A DNA stretch of 64,000 nucleotides from Micromonospora sonchi (GTDB lineage Bacteria; Actinomycetota; Actinomycetes; Mycobacteriales; Micromonosporaceae): positions 141,228 to 205,227 of the forward strand of contig NZ_BMNB01000011.1 of assembly GCF_014646235.1 (NCBI RefSeq), read 5' to 3'. Positions 20,836 through 28,793 of this stretch are shown piece after piece. Under the pieces are notes generated by a model. It was not told the origin of the DNA. It did no database searches and saw only the letters and a program-made list of their open reading frames with translations. Each line of letters begins with the position of its first letter. Position 1 is the stretch's first letter. The translations under genes and the position numbers were made by a program.

Positions 20836-21018
20836 CCGGTCAGGGTCGCAGTGGCGCTGCTCGACGCGGGGGAGAGCATCAAGGCCCTCGCCTCCTACCT
20901 CGGCCACGCCGGCCCCGGCTTCACCCTCCGCATCTACACCCACCTTATGCCCGCCGGCGAGGACCGCACCCCACGTGCGAGCGGGGGTCTCTTTCCTTCC
21001 CGAGGTGATGCGGTTTGA
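20836..21018 (+). pseudogene. C-terminal remnant of a tyrosine-recombinase integrase
   Basis: The frame encodes VALLDAGESIKALASYLGHA, then TLRIYTHLMPAGEDRTPRA, the conserved end of phage/ICE-type integrases, with the box II LGH and the nucleophile-type tyrosine of IYTHLM. An in-frame stop lies just upstream at 20812 and nothing corresponds to the N-terminal and catalytic-arginine parts, so only about 60 residues remain. It marks past integration at the edge of the accessory stretch. Confidence 0.75.
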
Positions 21019-21234
21019 ACAGCACAGATGCGGTTGTCGAGTTGCGTTTTTGGTGTTTACCGCGCCTGCTCGCGTCAGGAGCGGCTGTTGCTGATGCGGC
21101 GGGGGCGCGACCGGGCCGGCCCTCGCTCAGCAGGGGCATGCGTCGCGGCAGGGTGGTCGCGCGGTGTACTGTCCGTCACAGTGTTCCGCTGGCCAGGTCT
21201 GGGTTCGTCCAGCCTGCTACCTGGGAGCGTCGTC

Positions 21235-22404
21235 GTGTCGCACGTCGATCCGCGCTTCGGTGCCCAACTTCGCGCGCTTCGGACCAGGCATGGGTTGTCA
21301 CTGCGGGCGCTGGGTCAGATCGCCCATCGGGGCAAGAGCCACTTGCACGACCTGGAGACCGGCGCGAAGGCCCCTACACCCGAGACGGCTCGACACCTTG
21401 ATGAGGTGCTGCGAGCGGGCGGGACCCTCGCCTGTCTGGTTGACCAGCCCGTAGACCACGATGCCGAGGCCGGCGAGTTGCTGGCCCGGGTGCGGGCCAG
21501 CGATGTGAGCGCCGAAACGCTCGCTCGGATCGAAGCCAGTGTGGACGATCTGGCGAGTGCGTACGCGACCACGCGGCCCGTTGACCTGCTGCCGATGGTG
21601 CGGCGGCAGTTGGCCTATGTGGGGCGGCTGCTCGACGGGCGTGGCACGTTGGCGCAGCGGCGGCGCCTCGTCGTTGCCGCTGGCTGGTTGACGGTGCTGC
21701 GTGCGACGGTGCACATAGATCTCTTGCAACGGTCCGCGGCGGGCACGCACCTGAACGCTGCCATGGCGCTCGCGGAGCATGGTGAGCATCCGGAGATTCA
21801 GGCGTGGTGCCTGGAGACGCAGGCGTGGGACCGGCTTACTCGGGGCGACTACCGGCGGGCTGTCGACCTTTCGCAGCAGGCTCAGCGACTGGCTCCTCGG
21901 AGTAGTTCGGCGCACATCCAGGCGGCCGCTCAGGAGGCGCGGGTGTGGGCGCGGCTGGCGGATGTTCGGCGGACGCGTGACGCGCTGGATCGGCTGGAGC
22001 GGTTGACGGCGAACCTGCCGGTGCCGGAGCGGGCTGAGCACCACTACCGGTACGACCCGACGAAGGCGTTGGCGTACACGGCGACGACGCTGTCGTGGGC
22101 GGGTGATCCGGCGGCCGAGCAGGTCGCTCGGGCCGCCTTGGCGGAGTTGGACCCGCGTGGTGACGGCGGTGAGCGGCCACGGCGTTCCGCTTCCGCGCGT
22201 CTGGATCTCGCCATGGCACTGGTGGCCGCCGACCAGCCGGACGAGGCGATCGTGGTCGCCGCCGACGCGGTTCGTTCGGGCCGGGTGGTGTCGTCGAACT
22301 GGTGGCGGGCGCGGGAGGTGCTGCTCCGGGTCGAACTGACCGGCACGGCGAACGCCGTAGTGCTGCGCGAGGTGTACGAGGCCCACCGGCCTGCGGTTCG
22401 ATAG
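21235..22404 (+). CDS. XRE-family transcriptional regulator with helical repeat domain
   Basis: 389 residues. Residues 6-60 are an XRE-type helix-turn-helix (FGAQLRALRTRHGLSLRALG, HLHDLETGAKAPTPETARHL). The remainder is an alpha-helical, TPR-like region (AMALAEHGEHPEIQAWCLE, RGDYRRAVDLSQQAQRLA) typical of large actinobacterial regulators that sense a peptide or small ligand. GTG 21235 has GGGAG seven bases upstream. Third-position G/C bias is slightly relaxed compared with the arg genes, fitting accessory origin. Target unknown. Confidence 0.8.
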   Translation: MSHVDPRFGAQLRALRTRHGLSLRALGQIAHRGKSHLHDLETGAKAPTPETARHLDEVLRAGGTLACLVDQPVDHDAEAGELLARVRASDVSAETLARIEASVDDLASAYATTRPVDLLPMVRRQLAYVGRLLDGRGTLAQRRRLVVAAGWLTVLRATVHIDLLQRSAAGTHLNAAMALAEHGEHPEIQAWCLETQAWDRLTRGDYRRAVDLSQQAQRLAPRSSSAHIQAAAQEARVWARLADVRRTRDALDRLERLTANLPVPERAEHHYRYDPTKALAYTATTLSWAGDPAAEQVARAALAELDPRGDGGERPRRSASARLDLAMALVAADQPDEAIVVAADAVRSGRVVSSNWWRAREVLLRVELTGTANAVVLREVYEAHRPAVR

Positions 22405-22596
22405 CGGACAGTACGCGCGGCCAGCGGACAGCCACTAGCTTTCTGCCATCGCCTGTTCACCACATGCTGTGGATGAGGGGCGGGAAAGCATAAACAGGTC
22501 GGCAAGACCGCAGACCCGCCTGCAGTTGGGGTGCGGCGGTAACGGATTCCTGGCCCGAGTCAGCCCGGCCGCGCCCCTGCCAGCGAGAGGTGGGGG

Positions 22597-22761
22597 ATGA
22601 ACGGCCAGAACGACGCTGACAAGCCCAGCAGGGGTGAGCAGATCGAAGCCGCCGAACGGGAGGCGGCCAAGCGGCGGATACTCGCGCAGGCTGAGGCGGA
22701 GCGAATACCGGTGGAGGAGACGACCCGGACGGTGCCGGATCGGCGGTGGCGGCGTGGGTGA
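22597..22761 (+). CDS. Small charged helical protein preceding XRE regulator 2
   Basis: 54-residue ORF rich in Glu, Arg, Ala and Lys (starts MNGQNDADKPSRGEQIEAAE) and predicted to be one long amphipathic helix. It has a purine-rich ribosome site (GAGAGG then GGGGG) upstream. Its stop lies eight bases inside the start of the next regulator, implying coupled translation. A small inverted repeat, CCACA-TGC-TGTGG, at 22460-22472 could be an operator for this unit. No family recognised. Confidence 0.55.
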   Translation: MNGQNDADKPSRGEQIEAAEREAAKRRILAQAEAERIPVEETTRTVPDRRWRRG

Positions 22762-23956
22762 CGGATCGTTGCCGGTTGGTCGGCGGGTGGCGTACTGGCG
22801 GGTGCGGCGGCGGATGTCGCAGCAGGTGTTCGCCGATCGGTTGGGCAAGTCGAAGAGCTGGGTGGACAAGGTGGAGCGGGGTGCCCGGACCTTGGACAAG
22901 GTGTCCACCCTCGCGGACATCGCCGCGGTGTTGCGGATCGATCGGGCGGTGCTGCTGGGCCGTGACGTGCAGCCGGTCGAGGCGTACGCGCGGGTCGAGG
23001 GGGTGGAGCGGATCCGGGCGGCGTTGTCGTCGTACGACATCGCGTTGGGTCGGCGGGTGGCGGGCCGGGAGGTGACGGCGGCGCAGGTGGCGCGTGGGGT
23101 GCGGCACGCCTGGACCACCTACCAGCTCGGGCGGTACCCGCAGTTGATCGGTGTGCTGCCGGAGCTGTTGAGCGGGGCGCAGCGCGGCTTTGCCCGGGAG
23201 GCGGAGTCGGGGCGGGTGTCGCTGGTGGAGGCGTACCGGGTGACCGCGTCGCTGCTGGTGAAACTCGGTGAAGGTGACCTGGCGTGGTTGGCCGCCGACC
23301 GGGCGATGAGCGTGGCGACCGGGGACGTGGTGCTGGTGGCAGCGGCGGCGGTGCAGCTCGGGCAGGTGCTGCGCGCCACCGGTCGGGCGGGCTTGGCGGT
23401 GCCGACGATGCGGGCTGCCGCGTACCGGATCGCTGTGCTGGGCCTCGACGGCGGCCCGCCGCCGCACCTGTCGCTGTGCGGCTCGCTGCTGGTGCAGGCG
23501 GCCCTCGCGGCGGCCCGGCACGGCGACGAACGCGCCGCCACCGGCCTGCTCGACGAAGCCGCCGACCTGGCCGCCCGGGTGGGCGACGGCCACGACCATC
23601 ATCGGACCGGGTTCGGGCCCACCGCCGTCACCACCGCCCGCACGCTGGCGGCCGTGGAGTGGGGCGACCCGGCAACGGCAGTGGCGTGGCATCGCCAGGC
23701 CACCGGCGGCGACGGCTGGCGGTGGCTACCCGCCGAACACCGCGCCGCCCACCTGATCGACACCGCCCGCGCCCACCTCCAGGCCGACGACCCGGCCAAC
23801 GCCGCCCGCGTCCTGTTGGAAGCCGACCGCATCGCCCTCGCCGAGGTACGACACCGGCCCGCCGCCCGCGACCTGCTCACCCAGCTGACCCGAAACCCGT
23901 ACGCCCCGGCGGCGATCATCCAACTCGCCGCCACGCTCGGGGTGCCCGGGGCATGA
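22754..23956 (+). CDS. XRE-family transcriptional regulator 2
   Basis: 400 residues. HTH at about 8-65: VAYWRVRRRMSQQVFADRLG, SKSWVDKVERGARTLDKVST. The C-terminal 300 residues are helical TPR-like (ARGVRHAWTTYQLGRYPQLI, LLVKLGEGDLAWLAADRAM), as in many actinobacterial orphan regulators. GTG 22754 is chosen because the HTH starts immediately after and it overlaps the 54-residue ORF. The next small ORF overlaps its stop by ATGA, so three genes form one unit. Confidence 0.8.
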   Translation: MGDGSLPVGRRVAYWRVRRRMSQQVFADRLGKSKSWVDKVERGARTLDKVSTLADIAAVLRIDRAVLLGRDVQPVEAYARVEGVERIRAALSSYDIALGRRVAGREVTAAQVARGVRHAWTTYQLGRYPQLIGVLPELLSGAQRGFAREAESGRVSLVEAYRVTASLLVKLGEGDLAWLAADRAMSVATGDVVLVAAAAVQLGQVLRATGRAGLAVPTMRAAAYRIAVLGLDGGPPPHLSLCGSLLVQAALAAARHGDERAATGLLDEAADLAARVGDGHDHHRTGFGPTAVTTARTLAAVEWGDPATAVAWHRQATGGDGWRWLPAEHRAAHLIDTARAHLQADDPANAARVLLEADRIALAEVRHRPAARDLLTQLTRNPYAPAAIIQLAATLGVPGA

Positions 23957-24147
23957 CCGCACCGTTCCTGTCCCTGGCCCAGATCCTCAACCGACTCGCC
24001 CTCACCGCCCGCTGGGCCCTCCGCGAGCACCTGCCCAGCCCCGACGGCATCTGCCCGACCTGCCACACCCCCGACTGCGCGGTGGCCAACGCCGCACGCG
24101 ACGTCCTCGACACCATCAAGCGGATGCGCTGGCGCGACCCGGCATAG
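23953..24147 (+). CDS. Small cysteine-motif protein
   Basis: 64 residues, beginning MTAPFLSLAQILNRLALTAR, with CPTCHTPDC near residue 40 (C-x2-C-x4-C, a possible metal site), then a helix. It overlaps the XRE gene by ATGA and is probably its partner. Its last ten codons and stop region fall in the left copy of a 32-bp direct repeat. The stop TAG is created at the junction with the inserted segment; the frame at the right repeat copy would instead run on into the glycosylase gene. Confidence 0.6.
   Translation: MTAPFLSLAQILNRLALTARWALREHLPSPDGICPTCHTPDCAVANAARDVLDTIKRMRWRDPA
24115..24146. repeat. Left 32-bp direct repeat flanking the HicBA cassette
   Basis: Begins ATCAAGCGGATGCGC and ends CGACCCGGCATA; identical over 32 bases to 24736-24767. 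It lies at the 3' end of the small cysteine-motif gene. The segment between copies (24147-24735, 589 bases) is filled by a toxin-antitoxin pair on the opposite strand. Confidence 0.9.
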
Positions 24148-24177
24148 CGAAGTCTTCGTGCTCCCGGCGCTTCCGCT

Positions 24178-24402
24178 TCAATCGAGCAGTTGCTGGAACT
24201 CTCCCGGCGTCAACCCAGCCTGCCGAAGAATGGAGGCGAGAGTCCCGCGCTTGATGGTGTGGTGTTGCGGAACGATGACTACTTTCCCGGCAGAGTTGCG
24301 GTACACCGCGTGGCTGCCCTTGGTGCGCACATGATCGAACCCGGCCTTGACGAGCCCAGCGACTACCTTCCGGAGCGGAAGGTCGGCCAACGCCGGGCTC
24401 AC
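24178..24402 (-). CDS. hicA: HicA-type toxin (mRNA interferase)
   Basis: 74-residue HicA/YcfA family protein: a dsRBD-like fold with KVVAGLVKAGFDHVRTKGSH, the catalytic His in GSHAVYRN, and IKRGTLASILRQAGLTPGEF at the end. It should cleave mRNA unless bound by HicB. The GTG start overlaps the hicB stop (GTGA), so antitoxin is made first and toxin is translationally coupled. Confidence 0.9.
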   Translation of the reverse strand: MSPALADLPLRKVVAGLVKAGFDHVRTKGSHAVYRNSAGKVVIVPQHHTIKRGTLASILRQAGLTPGEFQQLLD

Positions 24403-24611
24403 GCCGCCCTTCCGACCTGGAAGGAGGTCACCAACGGGGTCGCCTCGATAGCGGGTTGGGAAACCTCTTCGAGGTAAACCTCAACTGCTTCTCGTAGGTT
24501 GGCCAGGGCCTCGTCGAGCGTCTGGCCCTGGCTGGCGACGTCCAGTTCCAAACACCGTGCGACGTACCAGTCCTCCTCCTGATGAACCGCGGCAGTGAAA
24601 GTTCGAACCAT
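24399..24611 (-). CDS. hicB: HicB-type antitoxin
   Basis: 70-residue partial RNase-H-fold antitoxin: FTAAVHQEEDWYVARCLELD, ASQGQTLDEALANLREAVEVYLEE. The ATG has AGGAGG six bases upstream. It is short and lacks a separate C-terminal DNA-binding domain, so autoregulation may need the HicA complex or be absent. The pair transcribes against the surrounding genes. Confidence 0.9.
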   Translation of the reverse strand: MVRTFTAAVHQEEDWYVARCLELDVASQGQTLDEALANLREAVEVYLEEVSQPAIEATPLVTSFQVGRAA

Positions 24612-24735
24612 CAAGGTCCTCCTGAGGTTGGCAAATCGCTTCTTCATCCTACGGTTCGGACAGGTTCGTGGAGATACCTCGAAATGCCGCCTGTCGACGC
24701 GCCGATCGGCGCGATGACGTCCCGGACCACCTGGG

Positions 24736-24767
24736 ATCAAGCGGATGCGCTGGCGCGACCCGGCATA
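24736..24767. repeat. Right 32-bp direct repeat flanking the HicBA cassette
   Basis: Exact second copy of 24115-24146, just upstream of the glycosylase gene. In-frame codons through this copy (RWRDPAYGRTVW) would fuse the small cysteine-motif protein to the glycosylase if the 589-base insert plus one repeat copy were removed. Confidence 0.9.
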
Positions 24768-24784
24768 CGGAAGGACGGTGTGGG

Positions 24785-24813
24785 TTGTCGGTCGCGCGCG
24801 GGCCGGGTTACCT
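24785..24813 (+). promoter_or_regulatory. Candidate promoter for leaderless glycosylase mRNA
   Basis: TTGTCG (24785-24790) and TTACCT (24808-24813) are 17 bases apart; the predicted start falls on the GTG at 24820. The hexamers are imperfect but the spacing is ideal and no ribosome-binding site is visible. Confidence 0.35.
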
Positions 24814-24819
24814 GGACGC

Positions 24820-25425
24820 GTGAATCATCCCTGGCTCAGTGCCCCCGCCGCCGACGTCGCCGAAACCGCCCGGACCCTGCTCGGCTGGGAGATATCGGCC
24901 AACGGCGTCCGGATCCGGCTGACCGAGGTCGAGGCGTACGCCGGCACCGGCGAGGATCCTGCCTCGCACGCCCATCGCGGGCCGACCCCGCGTACGAAGG
25001 TCATGTTCGGGCCGCCGGGTTACGCCTATACGTACTTTGTCTTTGGTGTGCACTGGTGTCTCAATCTCGTCTGCGGGAACGAGGGGGAGGCGGCGGCGGT
25101 CCTGCTGCGCGCCGGTGAAGTGGTCGACGGGCTGGACCTCGCTCGCAAGCGTCGAGGAGAGGTGCCCGACCGGGACCTGGCTCGCGGGCCCGCCCGGCTG
25201 GTGGTCGCGCTCGGCATCGACGCGACGGCGAATGGCACCTCCATGCTCGACGGCAGCGGCCCGCTGCTGCTGACCCCGCCCACCCGCCCAGTCGCGCCGG
25301 CTGCCGTCTCCGCCGGCCCACGCGTCGGCGTGGCGGCAGCCCACGACGTGCCCTGGCGGTTCTGGATCACCGGCGACCCGACCGTCAGCACCTACCGCCG
25401 CCACGTCCCCCGGCGACGACGCTGA
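24820..25425 (+). CDS. 3-methyladenine DNA glycosylase (AAG/Mpg family)
   Basis: Removes alkylated purines from DNA to start base-excision repair; 201 residues. Family motifs: ARTLLGWEI, RLTEVEAYAGTGEDPASHA (with the catalytic Glu), GPPGYAYTYFVFGVHWCLN, GPARLVVALGI and RVGVAAAHDVPWRFW. GTG 24820 (NHPWLS follows) gives normal length. An upstream in-frame ATG at 24745 lies inside the direct repeat and would add 25 unconserved residues. Located beyond the repeat, it likely marks the return to core genome. Confidence 0.9.
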   Translation: MNHPWLSAPAADVAETARTLLGWEISANGVRIRLTEVEAYAGTGEDPASHAHRGPTPRTKVMFGPPGYAYTYFVFGVHWCLNLVCGNEGEAAAVLLRAGEVVDGLDLARKRRGEVPDRDLARGPARLVVALGIDATANGTSMLDGSGPLLLTPPTRPVAPAAVSAGPRVGVAAAHDVPWRFWITGDPTVSTYRRHVPRRRR

Positions 25426-25435
25426 TCTGCTGTCG

Positions 25436-25517
25436 CTGTCGAGCTGAACCGCTGGTGCCATCACGTGAGGGCCGCTCGGCCGAAGGCCGCGATTCGTTGA
25501 CGCTCTCAGCTCGACAG
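25436..25517. terminator. 12-bp inverted repeat between convergent genes
   Basis: CTGTCGAGCTGA (25436-25447) and TCAGCTCGACAG (25506-25517) are perfect complements around a 58-base loop, in the gap between the convergent glycosylase and GNAT genes. A shared terminator or remnant of an inserted element are both possible. Confidence 0.4.
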
Positions 25518-25570
25518 GGCCGGCCCTGCCAGGGTCAGAGGGTGAGCAGGTAGGCAAGGCAGTCACGGGC

Positions 25571-26077
25571 CTACGCGTCGGCTGAGCCGATCGGACTCCG
25601 GTAGTGGCGGAGGCGGACCGCCTCGCCGTTCGGGCCGGTCCAGTCCGCCGTGCTGATGTGGGTGAGTCGCCAGCCGGTCGCCTCGTACATCGCCGACGCC
25701 GCGCTGTCGCCGTCGACGACCTCCAGGACGAGCGGCATCCGTTGGTCGTCCGCGACAATCAGGGCGTGCTCGACAAGCCGCCGGCCGACCGCCTGCCGGC
25801 GCGCCTGTGGTGCCACGAAGAGGCGGCCGACCTCGGCCACCGGGCCGGCGGCCTGTTCGGTCCGCGCCAGGAGGACATGACCCAGGATGGCGCCGTGCCC
25901 GTCCATGGCGACCCAGGCGTCCAGAAGCCCGGCCGGGGTCAGCCAGCGTGCCGGGTCGGCCGGCCAAGTAAGCGGGTAGCCGTCCGCGTCGTGCACCTCG
26001 CGCAACACCGCCACGCACCGCTCCAGGTCGTCCTTCCGACGTTGCCGCAGGCGCGGCGAGCGCAACGAACTGGTCAT
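25571..26077 (-). CDS. GNAT N-acetyltransferase
   Basis: 168-residue acetyl-CoA-dependent acetyltransferase. The beta-4/acetyl-CoA loop is VGRLFVAPQARRQAVGRRLVEHAL; WVAMDGHGAILGHVLLAR and SAMYEATGWRLT match the fold. Substrate unknown. ATG at 26077 precedes TSSLRSPRLRQRRKDDLERC, the natural first strand. It diverges from the PfpI-like gene across 141 bases. Confidence 0.82.
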   Translation of the reverse strand: MTSSLRSPRLRQRRKDDLERCVAVLREVHDADGYPLTWPADPARWLTPAGLLDAWVAMDGHGAILGHVLLARTEQAAGPVAEVGRLFVAPQARRQAVGRRLVEHALIVADDQRMPLVLEVVDGDSAASAMYEATGWRLTHISTADWTGPNGEAVRLRHYRSPIGSADA

Positions 26078-26218
26078 ACGGAAGGGCTGCCCAATCGTGG
26101 GATTGTCTCTCACCAGGCGGGTGACGTGCGACGGTTTGCCGGAAGTGGCACCGGGTACGCGAACTGTACCGAGCCAGTGCGCCGCAGACAGGGGCGGTGC
26201 CGGGAAGGGAGCCGAACC

Positions 26219-26800
26219 ATGGCTGACACCCAGCAACCACTGACCGGGAAGCGGGTCGCGATCCTCGCCACCGACGGAGTGGAAGAGATCGAGTACACCC
26301 AGTCGAGGTCCGCCGCGGAGCAGGCGGGCGCAGAGGTCCACCTGATCTCCCTCAAGCCGGGCGAGATCCAGGCCATGAACCAGGACATCAGTCCCGCCGG
26401 GAAGCATCCCGTGGACCGCACGGTGGACCAGGCCGACGCGAGCGAGTACGACGGCCTCGTGCTGCCGGGCGGCACGGTCAATCCGGACCGGCTCCGGATG
26501 AATCCCGACGCGATGGCGTTCGTCACAGCGTTCTTCGCGCAGGAGAAGCCGGTGGCGGCGATCTGCCACGGCCCGTGGTCGTTGGTGGAGACCGGGATGG
26601 TCAAGGGCCGGACGGTCACCTCGTTCCCGAGCCTGCGGACCGACATCCGCAATGCCGGCGGGAACTGGGTCGACCAGCCGGTTCAGGTCGACAACGGCCT
26701 GGTGACCAGCCGCAAGCCGGACGACCTGCCGGCGTTCTGCGACAAGTTGGTCGAGGAGTTCGCCGAGGGCCGCCACGCGGGGCAGCTGGCCAGCGTGTGA
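26219..26800 (+). CDS. DJ-1/PfpI family protein (type 1 glutamine amidotransferase-like)
   Basis: 193 residues: KRVAILATDGVEEIEYTQSR, VHLISLKPGEIQAM, YDGLVLPGGTVNPDRLR, and the nucleophile elbow AAICHGPWSL with Cys at about residue 119. Matches the PfpI/YhbO subgroup linked to general stress or glycation repair. The ATG has GGAAGGGAG upstream. Regulation not evident. Confidence 0.88.
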   Translation: MADTQQPLTGKRVAILATDGVEEIEYTQSRSAAEQAGAEVHLISLKPGEIQAMNQDISPAGKHPVDRTVDQADASEYDGLVLPGGTVNPDRLRMNPDAMAFVTAFFAQEKPVAAICHGPWSLVETGMVKGRTVTSFPSLRTDIRNAGGNWVDQPVQVDNGLVTSRKPDDLPAFCDKLVEEFAEGRHAGQLASV

Positions 26801-26888
26801 CCGGCCGAGCGGCCCGGGGTTGCCCAGGGTGGCACCGGCCGGACGGATCGTGATCGAATTACTGAGGGTCTGGCACCCGCCGGAATAG

Positions 26889-26900
26889 TTGACTCGTCAA
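26889..26900 (+). promoter_or_regulatory. TTGAC-N2-GTCAA operator upstream of the monooxygenase
   Basis: TTGACTCGTCAA is a perfect two-arm palindrome lying 60 bases before the luciferase-like monooxygenase gene; its first half could also be the -35 element. The form resembles many MarR-family operators, but no regulator gene is adjacent. Confidence 0.4.
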
Positions 26901-26960
26901 GTATGTTGTGCGGGTCGTCCGGGCCAGCCGAGGTTCCGGCCGCCACCCAAGGAGGGCCTC

Positions 26961-28088
26961 ATGCAGTTCGGTGTCTTCACCGTCGGCGACGTCACGGTCG
27001 ATCCGACCAACGGTCGCGAACCGACCGAGGGCGAGCGGATCAAGGCGATGGTGACCATCGCGCTCAAGGCCGAGGAGGTCGGTCTCGACGTCTTCGCCAC
27101 CGGCGAGCACCACAACCGGCCGTTCGTGCCCTCCTCGCCCACCACGATGCTGGGCTACATCGCCGCCCGCACCGAGCGGCTGCTGCTCTCCACCGCGACC
27201 ACGCTGATCACCACCAACGACCCGGTGAAGATCGCCGAGGACTACGCGATGCTGCAGCACCTTGCCGACGGCCGGGTCGACCTGATGATGGGCCGCGGCA
27301 ACACCGGCCCGGTCTACCCGTGGTTCGGCCAGGACATCCGCAACGGCATCCCGCTCGCCATCGAGAACTACGACCTGCTGCGCCGGCTCTGGCGCGAGGA
27401 CGTGGTCGACTGGAAGGGCCGCTTCCGCACCCCGTTGCAGTCGTTCACCTCGACGCCGCGTCCGCTCGACGACGTCCCGCCGTTCGTCTGGCACGGCTCG
27501 ATCCGCAGCCCGGAGATCGCCGAGCAGGCCGCGTACTACGGCGACGGTTTCTTCGCCAACCACATCTTCTGGCCCGCCGAGCACACCCGCCGGATGGTGG
27601 ACCTGTACCGGCAGCGTTTCGAGCACTACGGCCACGGCTCCGCCGACCAGGCCATCGTCGGCCTCGGCGGCCAGGTGTTCATGCGGCGCAACTCCCAGGA
27701 CGCGGTACGCGAGTTCCGCCCCTACTTCGACAACGCGCCGGTCTACGGGCACGGTCCGTCGCTGGAGGAGTTCACCTCGCAGACCCCGCTGACCGTGGGC
27801 AGCCCGCAGCAGGTCATCGACCGCACCCTCGGCTTCCGCGACTACGTCGGCGACTACCAGCGGCAGCTGTTCCTCATGGACCACGCCGGGCTGCCGCTGA
27901 AGACCGTGCTGGAGCAGCTCGACATCCTCGGCGAGGAGGTCGTGCCGGTGCTGCGCAAGGAGTTCGACTCGCTCCGGCCGGCGCACGTACCGCCGGCGCC
28001 GACGCACGCGTCGCTGCGGGCCGCCGCCGAGCGGGCGGCGCAGAGCGGCGACACCCTGGCCGGGACCGGCGCGGAGGTTGACCGGTGA
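26961..28088 (+). CDS. LLM-class flavin-dependent oxidoreductase
   Basis: 375-residue bacterial luciferase-like (beta/alpha)8 barrel using reduced FMN. MQFGVFTVGDVTVDPTNGRE, GLDVFATGEHHNRPF, SSPTTMLGYIAARTERLLLS, GRVDLMMGRGNTGPVYPWFG and DGFFANHIFWP match the CE1758-type subgroup. AAGGAGGG precedes the ATG. The next gene overlaps by GTGA and encodes the flavin reductase, so the pair is a two-component monooxygenase. Substrate unknown. Confidence 0.92.
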   Translation: MQFGVFTVGDVTVDPTNGREPTEGERIKAMVTIALKAEEVGLDVFATGEHHNRPFVPSSPTTMLGYIAARTERLLLSTATTLITTNDPVKIAEDYAMLQHLADGRVDLMMGRGNTGPVYPWFGQDIRNGIPLAIENYDLLRRLWREDVVDWKGRFRTPLQSFTSTPRPLDDVPPFVWHGSIRSPEIAEQAAYYGDGFFANHIFWPAEHTRRMVDLYRQRFEHYGHGSADQAIVGLGGQVFMRRNSQDAVREFRPYFDNAPVYGHGPSLEEFTSQTPLTVGSPQQVIDRTLGFRDYVGDYQRQLFLMDHAGLPLKTVLEQLDILGEEVVPVLRKEFDSLRPAHVPPAPTHASLRAAAERAAQSGDTLAGTGAEVDR

Positions 28089-28711
28089 CCTCGCGAACCC
28101 TGGCCGTGGTGTCGGCGGGACTCAGCCAGCCCTCGTCGACCCGGCTGCTCGCCGACCAGCTCGCCGTCGCCACCCGCGACGAGCTGGTCGGGCGCGGCGA
28201 CACGGTCGAGCTGCGCCCGGTCGAGCTGCGCGAGCACGCCCACGACATCGTCAACCACCTGCTCACCGGCTTTCCGTCAGAGCCGCTGCGACAGGCGTTG
28301 GAGCAGGTCACCGGCGCCGACGGGCTGATCGCCGTCACCCCGATCTTCAACGCCTCGTACAGCGGGCTGTTCAAGTCCTTCTTCGACCTGGTCGACGCCG
28401 AGGCGTTGACCGGCCGGCCGGTGCTGCTCGGCGCCACCGGCGGCACCGCCCGCCACTCCCTGGCCCTGGAACACGCCGTCCGCCCGATGTTCACCTACCT
28501 GCGGGCGGTGGCGCTGCCGACGGCGGTCTTCGCCGCGCCGGAGGACTGGTCCGGCGGCACGGTGGAGAGCGCGCTGCGGGCTCGGATCGGCCGGGCCGCC
28601 CGGGAACTGGCCGAGCAGGTCCACCGGCGGCCGGCGTCGAGTGGGCCGGTCGACCCGTTCACCCTCACCACCGACTTCGAGCAGCTGCTGCGCGGCGGCG
28701 GGGACACCTGA
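28085..28711 (+). CDS. NADPH-dependent FMN reductase (CE1759-type)
   Basis: 208-residue flavodoxin-like reductase supplying reduced FMN to the neighbouring monooxygenase. Motifs: LAVVSAGLSQPSSTRLLADQ (phosphate loop), ADGLIAVTPIFNASYSGLFK, and LLGATGGTARHSLALEHAVR. GTG start in a GTGA overlap. A perfect palindrome follows 46 bases after its stop. Confidence 0.9.
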   Translation: MTSRTLAVVSAGLSQPSSTRLLADQLAVATRDELVGRGDTVELRPVELREHAHDIVNHLLTGFPSEPLRQALEQVTGADGLIAVTPIFNASYSGLFKSFFDLVDAEALTGRPVLLGATGGTARHSLALEHAVRPMFTYLRAVALPTAVFAAPEDWSGGTVESALRARIGRAARELAEQVHRRPASSGPVDPFTLTTDFEQLLRGGGDT

Positions 28712-28757
28712 TCCGAGAAGCAGCCGCCGCTTCGAGACGATCACTGAGGCACCGGAA

Positions 28758-28789
28758 CGACCGCCGCCCCGGGCCCGGGGCGGCGGTCG
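28758..28789. terminator. Perfect 32-bp palindromic bidirectional terminator
   Basis: Two 16-base arms (CGACCGCCGCCCCGGG and its complement) meet without a spacer, between the convergent FMN reductase and universal stress protein genes and five bases from the stop of the latter. Followed on the plus strand by CTTCTC. Very stable hairpin on both transcripts. Confidence 0.8.
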
Positions 28790-28793
28790 CTTC

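Noticed and set aside
21019..21234. Open frames in the stretch before the first XRE gene
   Set aside because: They run through into the XRE gene in a different frame, have poor codon bias and no recognisable domain.
24745..24819. In-frame ATG upstream of the 3-methyladenine glycosylase GTG
   Set aside because: It lies in the duplicated 32-bp repeat and would add residues copied from the small Cys-motif protein; a promoter-like sequence lies between it and the GTG.
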